A stretch of DNA of 55,599 nt from JANQTF01 sp036835375. GTDB taxonomy: Bacteria; Bacteroidota; Bacteroidia; J057. The notes below the pieces were generated by a model that was given only the letters and a program-made list of their open reading frames with translations, was not told the DNA's origin and made no database searches. The first letter of the stretch is position 1. Every line of letters begins with the position of its first letter. The DNA lies in assembly GCA_036835375.1 (NCBI GenBank), contig DAITMB010000017.1:1-55599 (forward strand), given 5' to 3'. The position numbers and the translations under genes were made by a program. Of the stretch, positions 17,066 through 25,883 are shown piece after piece.

Positions 17066-17740
17066 CTACCCGGCGGCAGGCGGGCGGTGTGTGGCTTTGA
17101 TGGATCGGTATTGGTTTTCGGAAAAGGAATGTCCGCCATACCAGACGAAAGCATAAGCACCAGAAAGGGTGGAAAAAGACTCCCGGCGCGCTGGGGACTT
17201 GATTTCCCGCAGATAATGTCCGTCTGTTTTGTAAGGATGCCAATCGATATGTTTTCCGTGCTGGAGGAGTTGCAGCTCGCGCAAATAGGTGTATCGAAGC
17301 GCCATGCGCCAATCCTGTTCTTGCTCCGCTTGGGTGATCAACTGAGAGAAATCAGACTTCGTCAGGGCCTCCCACGTTACTGCCTCTGTGGCTTGGGTTC
17401 CGGCTAGCGACTTTGCAGTGGGTCGTGTAAATTGGCGAAAGACGCTGAACAGAATGATGACAAGCAGGATCCCCAGACACAAAAACATAGTAGCCCGGAT
17501 GCTCCAGCGAAAGGGTGGAGACTCGGGAAGTGCTGCACTTTTGCCCGTACGAAGTCGGGAGGAGGATTCGGGAATGGGCTCCTTCCCGTATTGATACGGC
17601 TCCATTGCCCGCAGGGAGTCTAGCTTTCCCGCAGGAAAATGCCGCATCACCGCTGTCTCCTGACCTCGCGCCCACGATGGATGGAGCAGGAGGAAGACGG
17701 CCAGTATCAGGGTAGAGGGGAGAAAATCGTGTGGATTCAT
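17066..17740 (-). CDS. DUF4129 domain membrane protein
   Basis: 224 residues: signal-anchor (LPSTLILAVFLLLHPSWARG), a short extracytoplasmic stretch with a conserved YQYGKEP-like segment, one membrane segment (ATMFLCLGILLVIILFSVF) and a C-terminal cytoplasmic DUF4129 domain. The domain is marked by ALRYTYLRELQLLQHGKHIDW and YAFVWYGGHSFSENQY. It sits between the DUF4350 and SpoIIM genes, 15 bp from SpoIIM, as in many Bacteroidota genomes. DUF4129 resembles a transglutaminase-associated C-terminal domain. Biochemical function is unknown. Confidence 0.85.
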   Translation of the reverse strand: MNPHDFLPSTLILAVFLLLHPSWARGQETAVMRHFPAGKLDSLRAMEPYQYGKEPIPESSSRLRTGKSAALPESPPFRWSIRATMFLCLGILLVIILFSVFRQFTRPTAKSLAGTQATEAVTWEALTKSDFSQLITQAEQEQDWRMALRYTYLRELQLLQHGKHIDWHPYKTDGHYLREIKSPARRESFSTLSGAYAFVWYGGHSFSENQYRSIKATHRPPAAG

Positions 17741-17755
17741 GAGGAGAAACGATGG

Positions 17756-18766
17756 TCAAAACCAACCAGTTGGGCTGGTTGCTGTTTGAATGGCTGGCTG
17801 ATTTTTGAGATGCTTTTGCTCCCAATACCAAGGATACCACACGTAGTAGAGCAGAATGAATCCTAATGAAAGGGCGATGATAAGGAGCTTGGCTGCGAGT
17901 GACCATTCTGTGAGGCGCGTGAGGTAAGACTCAAGCCATGCTGCCAGCAAAAATACAGGCACCAGCCCAATGAGGATCCCGATTCCTTGACGGGCTTGTC
18001 GCTGGAGGGAGCGTGACCGGGTTTGTGTTCCGGGAAATAAAATGCTATTCCCCAGCTTTAATCCAGCGGCACCAGCGATCACGATCGCCGAGAGCTCCAG
18101 CGTGCCGTGAATAAAGATCACTGGCAAGGCTTCCGATAAATCGCCATATACATAGAATAGCCCAAAAAAGGCTCCCAGCATCAGCCCATTGTTGAATAAA
18201 ACATAGATTGTCCCGACAGACAGCAGGATCCCCGCTGCAAAAGCAATGAAGGCTACTTTGATGTTGTTGGCAGCAATCCTGACGAACATCGGGAAGGAAG
18301 GCGACTGCTTGTACACGCCCATAGGATCACCCGCCTCAATGTTGTCGATGGTCATGTCCACGTAGCCATCGCCGAGCACAGCGCGAATGAATCCTTGGTC
18401 GCTCCTCGAGGCAAGCAGCCCGACGAGAAAGACGAAGGTAAAAATCCCAAAAGCCGCCAAAAGTTCCCTTCGGGAATCCACCAGCATCGCAGGAACCTCT
18501 TGGGTCCAGAAACTGAGCAAGCGATGTGATGAGCTACGTTTGCTCCGATAAATGGCGAGGTGGGTCTGGGCGGCAATTCCGTTGAGGTAGCGAACGACGT
18601 GACTTCGTGGATAAAAAGTCCGCGCATAGGCGAGGTCGTCCGTCAGTTGTATATAAAGCGCAGCCAAGCGATCGGGGTCCGCTTTATGGCTCATTTTCTG
18701 GTTGAGCAACGCTTCATATTCCAGCCACTTATCTTTGTTTCTGTGAAGGAATGCGGGTTCTCTCAT
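17756..18766 (-). CDS. SpoIIM (DUF95) family membrane protein
   Basis: 336 residues from ATG 18766 (MREPAFLHRNKDKWLEYE), the usual family start; an in-frame ATG at 18880 adds 38 residues without family character. It has a soluble N-terminal part, then five to seven membrane segments. Within them, NNIKVAFIAFAAGILLSVGT and IFIHGTLELSAIVIAGAAG are hallmarks of the stage II sporulation M family. In non-sporulating Bacteroidota its role is not known, but it is a stable member of the MoxR/RDD cluster. It is the first minus-strand gene and is divergent from the RDD gene, sharing a 172-bp intergenic region. Confidence 0.88.
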   Translation of the reverse strand: MREPAFLHRNKDKWLEYEALLNQKMSHKADPDRLAALYIQLTDDLAYARTFYPRSHVVRYLNGIAAQTHLAIYRSKRSSSHRLLSFWTQEVPAMLVDSRRELLAAFGIFTFVFLVGLLASRSDQGFIRAVLGDGYVDMTIDNIEAGDPMGVYKQSPSFPMFVRIAANNIKVAFIAFAAGILLSVGTIYVLFNNGLMLGAFFGLFYVYGDLSEALPVIFIHGTLELSAIVIAGAAGLKLGNSILFPGTQTRSRSLQRQARQGIGILIGLVPVFLLAAWLESYLTRLTEWSLAAKLLIIALSLGFILLYYVWYPWYWEQKHLKNQPAIQTATSPTGWF

Positions 18767-18938
18767 GAGAAAACGTATCTTGCTGCTGTGTGGGGAGTGG
18801 GAAAATGAAGGCAGATGTTCATGCGGGCTTTCAAACAAGCGTGGCGGTAGAAAGGGCGTTTCGTTCGATATTCGACTCACCGCTCATCCAGTCAATCATG
18901 ACATTGTTGCATGGCAGTAAGGTACCAAATTTCCGTGG

Positions 18939-19679
18939 ATGAACACGATTATCATACCGACAACTCAAAACATCGAACTGGAATATCCTGTCGCCAGCGT
19001 TTGGGAAAGGGCCTTGAGTGCGGGGATTGACTTGGTGGTCATCGTGGCCTATGCATCAATTTGGTTTGTGTGGCTTGTAGATTATTGGCGATATGACAAT
19101 TTTGTGTCGGAGGCATTCACTACGATCAACTTTTTGATCCTCTTGCCAGCGATCACTTACTCGCTGTGGACCGAGCTTTGGTTGGAAGGCCAGACGATTG
19201 GGAAGCGAATTTTTCGGCTGCGCACCATTCGGCTAGACGGTGCTTCGCCGGGGGTGACTGAATACTTGCTTCGATGGAGTCTTCGCTTGATCGATATCTG
19301 GGTGAGTGCCAGCTTTTTGCTTCCGGGTTTGGTGGGATTTATCACCATGAGTGCTGGGAGAAAAGGCCAGCGACTCGGAGACCTGGCGGCAGGGACATCC
19401 GTAGTAAAGCTTCGCTTGGTGATCCCTTTTTCAGACACAATATTCGTGGAGACGGCCGAGGACTACCAGGTTAGATTCCCTCAGGTTTCGAAATTATCCG
19501 ATCGCGACATTTCCATACTCAAACAAGTCCTTGAAGCGGGAGTAAAAAGTGAAAATTTGCCGCTGCTCAACAAGCTTGCAGCTAAGGTGCAGACCGTTAT
19601 GGGTATAGAAATACAGGAGCACCCCAAGGAATTCCTCGCAAACGTGCTAAAAGATTACAACCACCTTTTTCGAAATTGA
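18939..19679 (+). CDS. RDD family membrane protein
   Basis: 246 residues. After a short N-terminal strand region (IELEYPVASVWERALSAGID), which carries the Arg and Asp of the RDD motif, there are three membrane segments. Between them lies the conserved LWLEGQTIGKRIFRLRTIRL, and AGRKGQRLGDLAAGTSVVK follows the last segment. The remaining 90 residues are a cytoplasmic helical tail. RDD proteins have been proposed as ion exchangers in a few bacteria; here the role is inferred only from the cluster. It is divergent from SpoIIM. Confidence 0.88.
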   Translation: MNTIIIPTTQNIELEYPVASVWERALSAGIDLVVIVAYASIWFVWLVDYWRYDNFVSEAFTTINFLILLPAITYSLWTELWLEGQTIGKRIFRLRTIRLDGASPGVTEYLLRWSLRLIDIWVSASFLLPGLVGFITMSAGRKGQRLGDLAAGTSVVKLRLVIPFSDTIFVETAEDYQVRFPQVSKLSDRDISILKQVLEAGVKSENLPLLNKLAAKVQTVMGIEIQEHPKEFLANVLKDYNHLFRN

Positions 19680-20088
19680 GGGCTGGAAGAAGTCAGAAAT
19701 GCTAATAAAAAAGACAAATGGCAGTAAATTTGCCACCTGGAATAGATATGAAAATGAAAATGATCAAAATATTCGAAATGTCTCCTTCGCTTCCTAGATT
19801 TTTTACAAAAAAACAAATGTAAGGGTTGAAAAGCTCTGGAAATCTTACTTATATTCATAGGCGAATTGGGTACTTTCCTTTCAATGACTACTATTCTGTC
19901 TTGCGGAATCGGCAAATTGCTGTTTCTGTAGTGACCATTTTTCAACGACAAACTGTTCCATTCTTCAGGAACAGGATGTATGCCTGTGGTCGGTCTCTCG
20001 GTGCCTTTGCCCTACCGTTCTTTTGAAGACTCATAGCACGCAAATACGTGTCCGTTGAACAATCGATCCTCGATCAATCTGCTTACGC
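19680..20088. other. Intergenic region without a recognisable gene
   Basis: 409 bp. It contains a short hairpin TGGCA...TGCCA (about 19719-19735) overlapping a TAAATTTG promoter-like element (19725-19732) without a -33 partner, and an AT-rich stretch at 19797-19820. A weak TTG-N21-TATATTCA pair (19826-19857) could be a promoter for the gene at 20089, but it mismatches the consensus at two positions. No conserved RNA is recognised. Confidence 0.4.
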
Positions 20089-20937
20089 ATGAAGCGATTT
20101 TACCTGCTCTTCTTCCTTTCCCCCCTCCTATCCATTGTTCAAGCGCAGCCCTTTTCATTGCAAGTCGATCATTTGCAATCGGCTCCAGAATTTTCTTTGC
20201 CTTATTTGATGGCTCACAACGTGAAATCCGTCCGGATCATCACGACCAAGCTCCTCAAACCAGGCCTCATTGTGCCCCAACAAGAGCTCGTGCGAGAGTA
20301 CAGCCCCATGGGGCAGTTGTCTCAAGAGATTGAAATGCTTCCGAGCGAGGATACCAGCCGGATTGCTTCCTTTTACTACAATAATAACGGCTTCCTTGGT
20401 TGGAAGCAGACTACAGATTTTAAGTGGGGCAAAACTTACCGAACAGGGTACCGATTCAACAGTGCCCGACAAGTGTTTCAAGTGCGTGATTACGAGATGC
20501 TTGCCAACGAGCAGGTGATGCTCCTTGACACACGGCAGTACATCTATGACTCTGATAGCCAGCTCGTCGCGATTCGCTGGCGGCAAGGGAGCACCATCAC
20601 CAAGGTGCACCGTTACGCCTATCACCCCACGGGGTTGCTGGCAGAGGAGCGCTTTGAGAATGGTGCCGGAGAAGTGGAGAAGATAGTGACTTACACCTAC
20701 TACGACAACGGAGCCATCCAGACCATCGGGAATACCGATGCCGAAGGCAACACAGAGACCTACACCTTCATTTACGATGAGAGGGGGTTGCCTACCAAAG
20801 TGGACTGGAAGCAGGGAGATCTCCCCAAGGGTTCGATTGAGTATGCCTATAACGAAGAAGGGGTATTGTTGTCGATTGGCCGGACCATCGTTGACCAACC
20901 GAAGATTTTCCAGAGTTTTAGCTACGAGCAGTTTTAG
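20089..20937 (+). CDS. Exported protein with YD/RHS-like repeats
   Basis: 282 residues with a signal peptide ending at SIVQAQ (residues 15-20). The body shows repeated units of about 20-25 residues with a Tyr-rich core. YYNNNGFLGWKQT, YIYDSDSQLVAIRW, YAYHPTGLLAEERF, YTYYDNGAIQTIGN, FIYDERGLPTKVDW and YAYNEEGVLLSIGR are successive examples. This is the YD-repeat pattern of RHS-like proteins, but in a short stand-alone form without a toxin domain. It is likely periplasmic or at the cell surface. No partner gene is obvious. It ends 67 bp before a perfect palindromic terminator. Confidence 0.6.
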   Translation: MKRFYLLFFLSPLLSIVQAQPFSLQVDHLQSAPEFSLPYLMAHNVKSVRIITTKLLKPGLIVPQQELVREYSPMGQLSQEIEMLPSEDTSRIASFYYNNNGFLGWKQTTDFKWGKTYRTGYRFNSARQVFQVRDYEMLANEQVMLLDTRQYIYDSDSQLVAIRWRQGSTITKVHRYAYHPTGLLAEERFENGAGEVEKIVTYTYYDNGAIQTIGNTDAEGNTETYTFIYDERGLPTKVDWKQGDLPKGSIEYAYNEEGVLLSIGRTIVDQPKIFQSFSYEQF

Positions 20938-21004
20938 TGTTTTTCTTGGAAATGTTCTGATGTGAGCACTTCTTGAAATTACCACTCTTGGCGAAACAGA
21001 TATA

Positions 21005-21040
21005 AGAAAAGCCGCTCAGGAATTCCTGAGCGGCTTTTCT
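21005..21040. terminator. Bidirectional terminator, perfect 36-bp palindrome
   Basis: AGAAAAGCCGCTCAGGAA at 21005-21022 pairs perfectly with 21023-21040. A T run follows the stem on each strand (CGGCTTTTCT), so it can terminate both the plus-strand gene ending at 20937 and the minus-strand gene ending at 21102. Confidence 0.85.
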
Positions 21041-21101
21041 ATGTTAAATAAGCGGGGATTGATGCGCTTGTGAGCGCAGATTCCGCTGCTCAGTGGCTTA
21101 G

Positions 21102-22751
21102 CTACTCAATGATCAACTTGCGGTGGCCAATGCCTCGGGTAGTCACCATTTCGATCAGGTACATTCCTGCAGGAAGGCCGAGGGTCGTACGAATCTCACC
21201 CCTGACCCCGATGCTGCCCCAGTCCTGTACCAAAGCGCCCCTCAAGTCGCGCAGACGTAGTTGCGCCGATTGCTGGTAGCCAAGATCCCACGTGATAGAA
21301 ATTGCACCTTGAGAAGGGTTGGGAGCGATCCCAAAGGCCTGGATGCCCAAGCGATCTTCAATGGACAGCGCTACAGCAGGCACCTCAACCGAGTCCACGC
21401 TGACACAACCGTTGGCATCGGTGAGTGTGAGCACATACCAACCAGGTTCAAGATCTTCAATCAGGTCCGTAGTAGCGCCATTGCTCCAGGCAAAAGTATA
21501 AGGCGTGGTGCCGCCGCTGGGGTTCGCCAAGGCGCTGCCATCCTTCTGGTCATAAGCCGTTTCGCCTGTAAACTGGAAGGTGATGGCGATGGGATCTGGT
21601 TCTGTCAGCGTAAACGACAGGGTTTTCACGCAAGAAGCATCGTCCTCGACCGTCACAGAATAAGACCCGGCTGGGAGATTTTCCACGATGGGGCCAATGG
21701 CATTTGGAAGTCCTGTCCAGGTAAAGACATTACCGCCCGTGCCCCCAGCTACGGCAATCTCGATGGAACCCGAGTTGTCGTCATGGCAGCTGAGATTGTT
21801 AGTATTGACCGTGCTCAGGGTAAGTTCGGCTGGAGCGGTGAGCTGGAATGTCTCCAAGCCAACACAGCCCTGTGCGTCTGTCACACTCACGCTGTACATT
21901 CCTGCTGGCAAGCCACTCAGGCTATCGGTGACACCTCCATTGCTCCAAACGTATGTGTAAGGGCTTGTGCCCCCAGATACAGCCAAAAGAATGGCTCCTC
22001 CATTATTGTTGGAAGCACATCCACTCCAGAAGATGGAGTCAGCAGCAACGACGGGATTGGGACCTACGGTGGAGATAACAACAGTGTCGGGCTTGACGCA
22101 GCCACTGGCATCGGTTGTCATTACCGTGTACTGTCCTGCGGCGAGATTTCCGATACTGTCGGTGCTGGCACCCGTGCTCCAGCTATATGTGAAGGGCGTA
22201 GCGCCTCCAGTGGGCAGGACTTTGGCTGTGCCATTGGTTGAGGCGCAATCCGAATCGGTGGTAAGAATACTCGTGCCAAACCCGGGATTGATGAACAATG
22301 TGAAATAGCCTTCCAGGGTGTCGGGCTGAGTAAGAGGCCCGAAGGGCGTGTTGAGATACGTGGTCAAGGCAACATCCAATACGATCGTGTCCGGCGTGTT
22401 TGAGGTGCCCGCAATGTTGACACACCCTATCGCCCCACCCGGTAGCGCGCAGTTCATGGGTTCACAACTCAGCGTAAATCCCGATGGCAACCCAATCACA
22501 GCATTCAAAATGATTGAATCTATTGGGATGGTGAAAGTGCCAACGGGAGGAAAAGAAACGACTGTGTCCACAGGCACCACGATGGTGAGATTGGTGCTGT
22601 AAGAGATTCCTGCACAGGCTGGAGGTAAGATCGCTGGATAAATGCCCGGGGAAATAAAGGAAGAGTCCGGTGTGCAGACCTGTCCAAATGTGAAGCCAGG
22701 AAGGGCCATCATGACGACCAAAATCCCTAGCAGTCGGTAGCATTGTTTCAT
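21102..22751 (-). CDS. Secreted SprB-repeat protein with T9SS sorting domain
   Basis: 549 residues. Signal peptide to about FTFGQ (residue 24). About residues 25-165 form an uncharacterised beta-rich domain with several Cys (CEPMNCALPGGAIGC). Four SprB-type repeats follow; each has a Gly-Gly-x-x-P-Y/F-x-Y/F-x-W-S core (GGATPFTYSWSTG, GGTSPYTYVWSNG, GGTTPYTFAWSNG, and a diverged unit with VFTWTGLPN). Each ends in a segment like AGxYxVxVTDAxGC. The last 75 residues (IAPNPSQGAISITW to the end) are a T9SS type A sorting domain, so the protein should be exported by T9SS and anchored or released at the surface. SprB repeats are known from a gliding adhesin and many other surface proteins. Confidence 0.85.
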   Translation of the reverse strand: MKQCYRLLGILVVMMALPGFTFGQVCTPDSSFISPGIYPAILPPACAGISYSTNLTIVVPVDTVVSFPPVGTFTIPIDSIILNAVIGLPSGFTLSCEPMNCALPGGAIGCVNIAGTSNTPDTIVLDVALTTYLNTPFGPLTQPDTLEGYFTLFINPGFGTSILTTDSDCASTNGTAKVLPTGGATPFTYSWSTGASTDSIGNLAAGQYTVMTTDASGCVKPDTVVISTVGPNPVVAADSIFWSGCASNNNGGAILLAVSGGTSPYTYVWSNGGVTDSLSGLPAGMYSVSVTDAQGCVGLETFQLTAPAELTLSTVNTNNLSCHDDNSGSIEIAVAGGTGGNVFTWTGLPNAIGPIVENLPAGSYSVTVEDDASCVKTLSFTLTEPDPIAITFQFTGETAYDQKDGSALANPSGGTTPYTFAWSNGATTDLIEDLEPGWYVLTLTDANGCVSVDSVEVPAVALSIEDRLGIQAFGIAPNPSQGAISITWDLGYQQSAQLRLRDLRGALVQDWGSIGVRGEIRTTLGLPAGMYLIEMVTTRGIGHRKLIIE

Positions 22752-23055
22752 AGAAAGTAACGGTTTGTGGTTTTGATAAAGTGACTTTTGAATTTCGTGT
22801 TCTTGTCAGCTGGAAGACACAACAGCAAGGTGGTGGAAGCGTACTATCGGCCACATCACTGCTTTAAAGATCTGTTTTCTCATTCAACCACGTACATGGA
22901 GAGGGTGATTGCACATGCCATAGCATTTTGAATGATGGTTTCGGAGCTCACTCCGGATGGAAGTCTATGGAGTGATATGGCTCATTTGAGGGGTCTCCGG
23001 ATTTGTCAAATACATCAATCTCACCGCGAAAAACGTCAAAAACCAATAAATAGTC
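22752..23055. other. Divergent intergenic region
   Basis: 304 bp between the divergent SprB-repeat and DUF547 genes. I see no complete TTG/TAnnTTTG promoter on either strand and no structured repeat. Confidence 0.4.
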
Positions 23056-23775
23056 ATGAATTTCACAGGATTCCCCTCAATTTTTCTGGTTGCACTCTTT
23101 TTTGCCATGTCAGCCTGCACAGTCATGGCAGTCCCCTCGCACCAAGCTTGGAATAGTCAGCTTCAGCGATATGTATCGGCCAATGGCGCCGTGAATTACC
23201 CTGCCTGGAAGAACAATGTGAGCGATTTGCAGGCTTACTTACTCGAATTGGAGGCAGATCCTCCAAAGGAAAATTGGTCGCGAAACGACAAGCTGGCGTA
23301 TTGGATCAATGCCTACAATGCTTACACTGTGAAATTAATCCTCGACAATTTTCCCCTGAAAAGTATCACCAACCTGAGCAACCCTTGGGACAAAAAGTTC
23401 ATCACCATCGACTCCAAGTCCTACAGCCTCAATGACATTGAGCACGGCATCATCCGCGAAAAATTCAAAGATGCTCGCATTCACTTTGCTGTGAATTGCG
23501 CTTCACAGTCTTGTCCGCCGCTGCTCAACAAAGCGTTCACAGGTACCAACGTAGAACTACTATTAGCGCAGCAAACCCGCAAGTTCATCAACGACCCCCG
23601 ACATAACTCCATCGCTGCTTCTCAAATTAGCATCTCCAAAATTTTTGATTGGTACCGCGAAGATTTCGAAAAGGATGGGAGCGTGATTGATTTTTTGAAT
23701 AAATACAGCAGTACCAAGATCTCCGCCGATGCAACCACGAGCTACAAGGATTACGATTGGGCACTCAATCAGTGA
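23056..23775 (+). CDS. Exported DUF547 protein
   Basis: 239 residues. The N-terminal hydrophobic segment (SIFLVALFFAMSACTVMA) can be read as a lipoprotein signal (MSAC) or as a signal peptide cut after VMA. The DUF547 domain includes KLAYWINAYNAYTVKLIL, LNDIEHGIIR and the signature FAVNCASQSCPPLL. The family resembles thiol-protease or transglutaminase-like folds; the Cys of CASQSCP could be active, but no activity is proven. It is probably periplasmic or outer-membrane. It stands alone, with a perfect palindrome between it and the convergent carbonic anhydrase gene. Confidence 0.85.
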   Translation: MNFTGFPSIFLVALFFAMSACTVMAVPSHQAWNSQLQRYVSANGAVNYPAWKNNVSDLQAYLLELEADPPKENWSRNDKLAYWINAYNAYTVKLILDNFPLKSITNLSNPWDKKFITIDSKSYSLNDIEHGIIREKFKDARIHFAVNCASQSCPPLLNKAFTGTNVELLLAQQTRKFINDPRHNSIAASQISISKIFDWYREDFEKDGSVIDFLNKYSSTKISADATTSYKDYDWALNQ

Positions 23776-23901
23776 GCCAGTACAATCGTAGGTTTTGTTG
23801 GCAGTTGCCCCTTGCCATAAAGACAGCAAGGTCATTATAGTTAAGAACGAGGGTAGGAGATCATCCTACTAACTAAGCCAAACGCTTCTGACATTCCAAC
23901 A

Positions 23902-23939
23902 CAGCCACGCCCAAGAGAAGCTTCTCTTGGGCGTGGCTG
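23902..23939. terminator. Perfect 38-bp palindrome between convergent genes
   Basis: CAGCCACGCCCAAGAGAAG at 23902-23920 pairs without mismatch with 23921-23939. It lies between the DUF547 gene (ends 23775) and the carbonic anhydrase gene (ends 23972 on minus). There is no T run on either side, so intrinsic termination would be weak, though a strong stem alone may protect transcript ends. Confidence 0.55.
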
Positions 23940-23971
23940 GCATACATGGGCAGAGAGAGTGTTCAGGCGAG

Positions 23972-24625
23972 TTAGCTCATCGCCTCTTCCGTTTCGGTGT
24001 ATTGATACACAGTATGGAGGTGCTTCATGGAGTTGATGGTACAATCAAGCTCTTTGATGATGCCGTCTTCCAAGCGATAAACCCAGCCGTGGATGTAAGG
24101 AAATTCTCCATTTTCCCAGGCCTCTTGGATAAAGGAAATCATGGAAAGATTGTTGACTTGCTCCATCACATTGAGCTCAACAAAGCGGTTGGTGCGGGCT
24201 TCCGGATCAGAAATTCCGTCAAGTTCCTTTTTGTGAAGGCGATAGACGTCCTTGATGTGAACGAGCCAGTTGTCGAGAAATCCAAATCGGTCGCTGGACA
24301 TAGCCGCTTTCACACCGCCACAGCCATAGTGCCCACAGACGATGATATGCTTTACTTTGAGGTGCTTCACAGCGTAGTACACAGTGCTGAGGAGATTTGA
24401 GTCAGTATGGACGACCATATTGGCGATATTTCTACCCACAAATATAGATCCTGGGACGGTATTGGTGATCTGGGTAGCAGGCACACGGCTGTCGGAGCAA
24501 CCGATCCACAAGTATTCCGGGCTCTGTCCCTGAGAGATACCTTCGAAGAAATTGGGCTCTAATTCGTTGGTCTTTTGAACCCAAGCCTTGTTGCCTTCGA
24601 GAAGTTTAAGATGCGAGTTGGACAT
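23972..24625 (-). CDS. Beta-class carbonic anhydrase
   Basis: 217 residues from ATG 24625 (MSNSHLKLLEGNKAW). The open frame continues upstream into the N gap only by chance. Zinc ligands are Cys43, His99 and Cys102 (GCSDSRVPA and CGHYGCGG), with the Asp45-Arg47 dyad intact. It converts carbon dioxide to bicarbonate in the cytosol, feeding carboxylases and pH balance. Length and motifs match the bacterial Can-type clade. It is divergent from the transglutaminase-like gene; its promoter region is partly lost in the gap at 24663-24762. Confidence 0.95.
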   Translation of the reverse strand: MSNSHLKLLEGNKAWVQKTNELEPNFFEGISQGQSPEYLWIGCSDSRVPATQITNTVPGSIFVGRNIANMVVHTDSNLLSTVYYAVKHLKVKHIIVCGHYGCGGVKAAMSSDRFGFLDNWLVHIKDVYRLHKKELDGISDPEARTNRFVELNVMEQVNNLSMISFIQEAWENGEFPYIHGWVYRLEDGIIKELDCTINSMKHLHTVYQYTETEEAMS

Positions 24626-24662
24626 GGCACATATATTAATAAGGTGAATCTGAACGTAATAG

Positions 24663-24762
24663 NNNNNNNNNNNNNNNNNNNNNNNNNNNNNNNNNNNNNN
24701 NNNNNNNNNNNNNNNNNNNNNNNNNNNNNNNNNNNNNNNNNNNNNNNNNNNNNNNNNNNNNN
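24663..24762. other. Assembly gap, 100 N
   Basis: Exactly 100 N between the carbonic anhydrase and transglutaminase-like genes. It hides the 5' end of the latter and probably the shared promoter region. Confidence 0.99.
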
Positions 24763-25752
24763 TACTTATATCTGCCACAATTTTCGTTTCCCGAATTCGC
24801 GGAGCAAGTCTTGGGAGTGCCCGCCCGGGGGATTTCTTACGATCTCATCAACCGCATCATTTATCTCAGTGTCCCACGTGACCTCGACCCTGAGGACCTT
24901 GCTCGGCTCGAAGCTGCCTGCGGCGGAGCCGAATCCATTGAGTATGCCACTGGCTACCAAGCCATCGACTGGCTAGGTCCAGACCATCGGCGCGACGCGG
25001 ACACCAGCCGCGTGGTCATCCGCTTCGAAGCCAAGAACATGGTCATCGATAGCAATCGCATCATTACTCGTAAACTGAAAGATCACACCATCTCTATCTC
25101 CCTGGCCGAACTCGCAAAGAGCTTCCGCCACACCTACGCATTTAACGGCCCAGCCCTCGCCTTGGCTCCGGGCCCCGGCAACACCTCCTATGTTCTCGCC
25201 AATCACAGCGCACCCATCTCTTTTCGAGGCGATCCTGTCCTCATCCGGCTTTGTGAGCAGTTGCTCGACCCTTCCATGACCACCCGGCGAGACACCGCGC
25301 AGGCCCTGCTCGATTTTGTGACCAAGGCCATCCGCTACACCCATCATGGCGACTTGGAGATCTTCATGCGGCCCGTCGATGTGCTGCTTGCAGGAGAAGC
25401 AGACTGTAGTGGGAAGGTGATCCTCTATGGCTCCCTGCTGGAGCAGGTCAATATTCCTTACCTTCTGGTGTACCTCGACGGGCACATCACTGTCGGAGTA
25501 GAAGGGCACTTCCCAAAGTCAAACAATATGTTTTTCGAGCATAATGGAAGGTCCTACACGCTCGCCGAAACCACTGCGGAGTCCTTTGTCATCGGGAAAT
25601 CCGACTTGGTAGAACCAATGAAAACCTGGGATTTTCGCTACTTGCAACGACCTGGCACCATGAGTAAATTATTTGATGTGTGGCGAAGCGATTCCTTGGA
25701 ATTTGCCGAAATGGTAGATCTTGAAGGCTATCGGGCCCCAGCTGTGCGCTGA
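24763..25752 (+). CDS. Transglutaminase-like domain protein (5' end in gap)
   Basis: About 330 residues are visible. The frame is open from the first base after the N gap (YLYLPQFSFPEFAEQV), so the real start probably lies in the gap; the first in-frame start codon seen is TTG 24811. The C-terminal half holds a transglutaminase-like core: LLDFVTKAIRYTHHGDLE, the Cys-containing segment AGEADCSGKVILYGSLLEQV, then the His-containing YLDGHITVGVEG, with a plausible Cys-His pair. Such domains act as proteases, cross-linkers or inactive scaffolds. The N-terminal half is not recognised. Export cannot be judged without the start. Confidence 0.65.
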   Translation, partial: YLYLPQFSFPEFAEQVLGVPARGISYDLINRIIYLSVPRDLDPEDLARLEAACGGAESIEYATGYQAIDWLGPDHRRDADTSRVVIRFEAKNMVIDSNRIITRKLKDHTISISLAELAKSFRHTYAFNGPALALAPGPGNTSYVLANHSAPISFRGDPVLIRLCEQLLDPSMTTRRDTAQALLDFVTKAIRYTHHGDLEIFMRPVDVLLAGEADCSGKVILYGSLLEQVNIPYLLVYLDGHITVGVEGHFPKSNNMFFEHNGRSYTLAETTAESFVIGKSDLVEPMKTWDFRYLQRPGTMSKLFDVWRSDSLEFAEMVDLEGYRAPAVR

Positions 25753-25883
25753 GTCGGCTCGATGAGATTCCTTCACATGAATTCTTTTGGGTCTGGAAAA
25801 GTCTAGGGATCTATGAAGGAAATTGTTAGGCAAATCCCGGAAGCTAGTCTAATTTTCCACCCTATTCCCTACTCAGAACTTCG

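Noticed and set aside
19725..19732. TAAATTTG as a promoter of a small RNA
   Set aside because: No -33 element and no terminator-like hairpin follows at a suitable distance.
20155..20985. 276-residue minus-strand ORF opposite the YD-like gene
   Set aside because: The plus strand has a signal peptide and regular YD-type repeats; the antisense reading has neither.
21261..22241. 326-residue plus-strand ORF inside the SprB-repeat gene
   Set aside because: It is the reverse of the SprB repeats and shows no protein-like pattern of its own.
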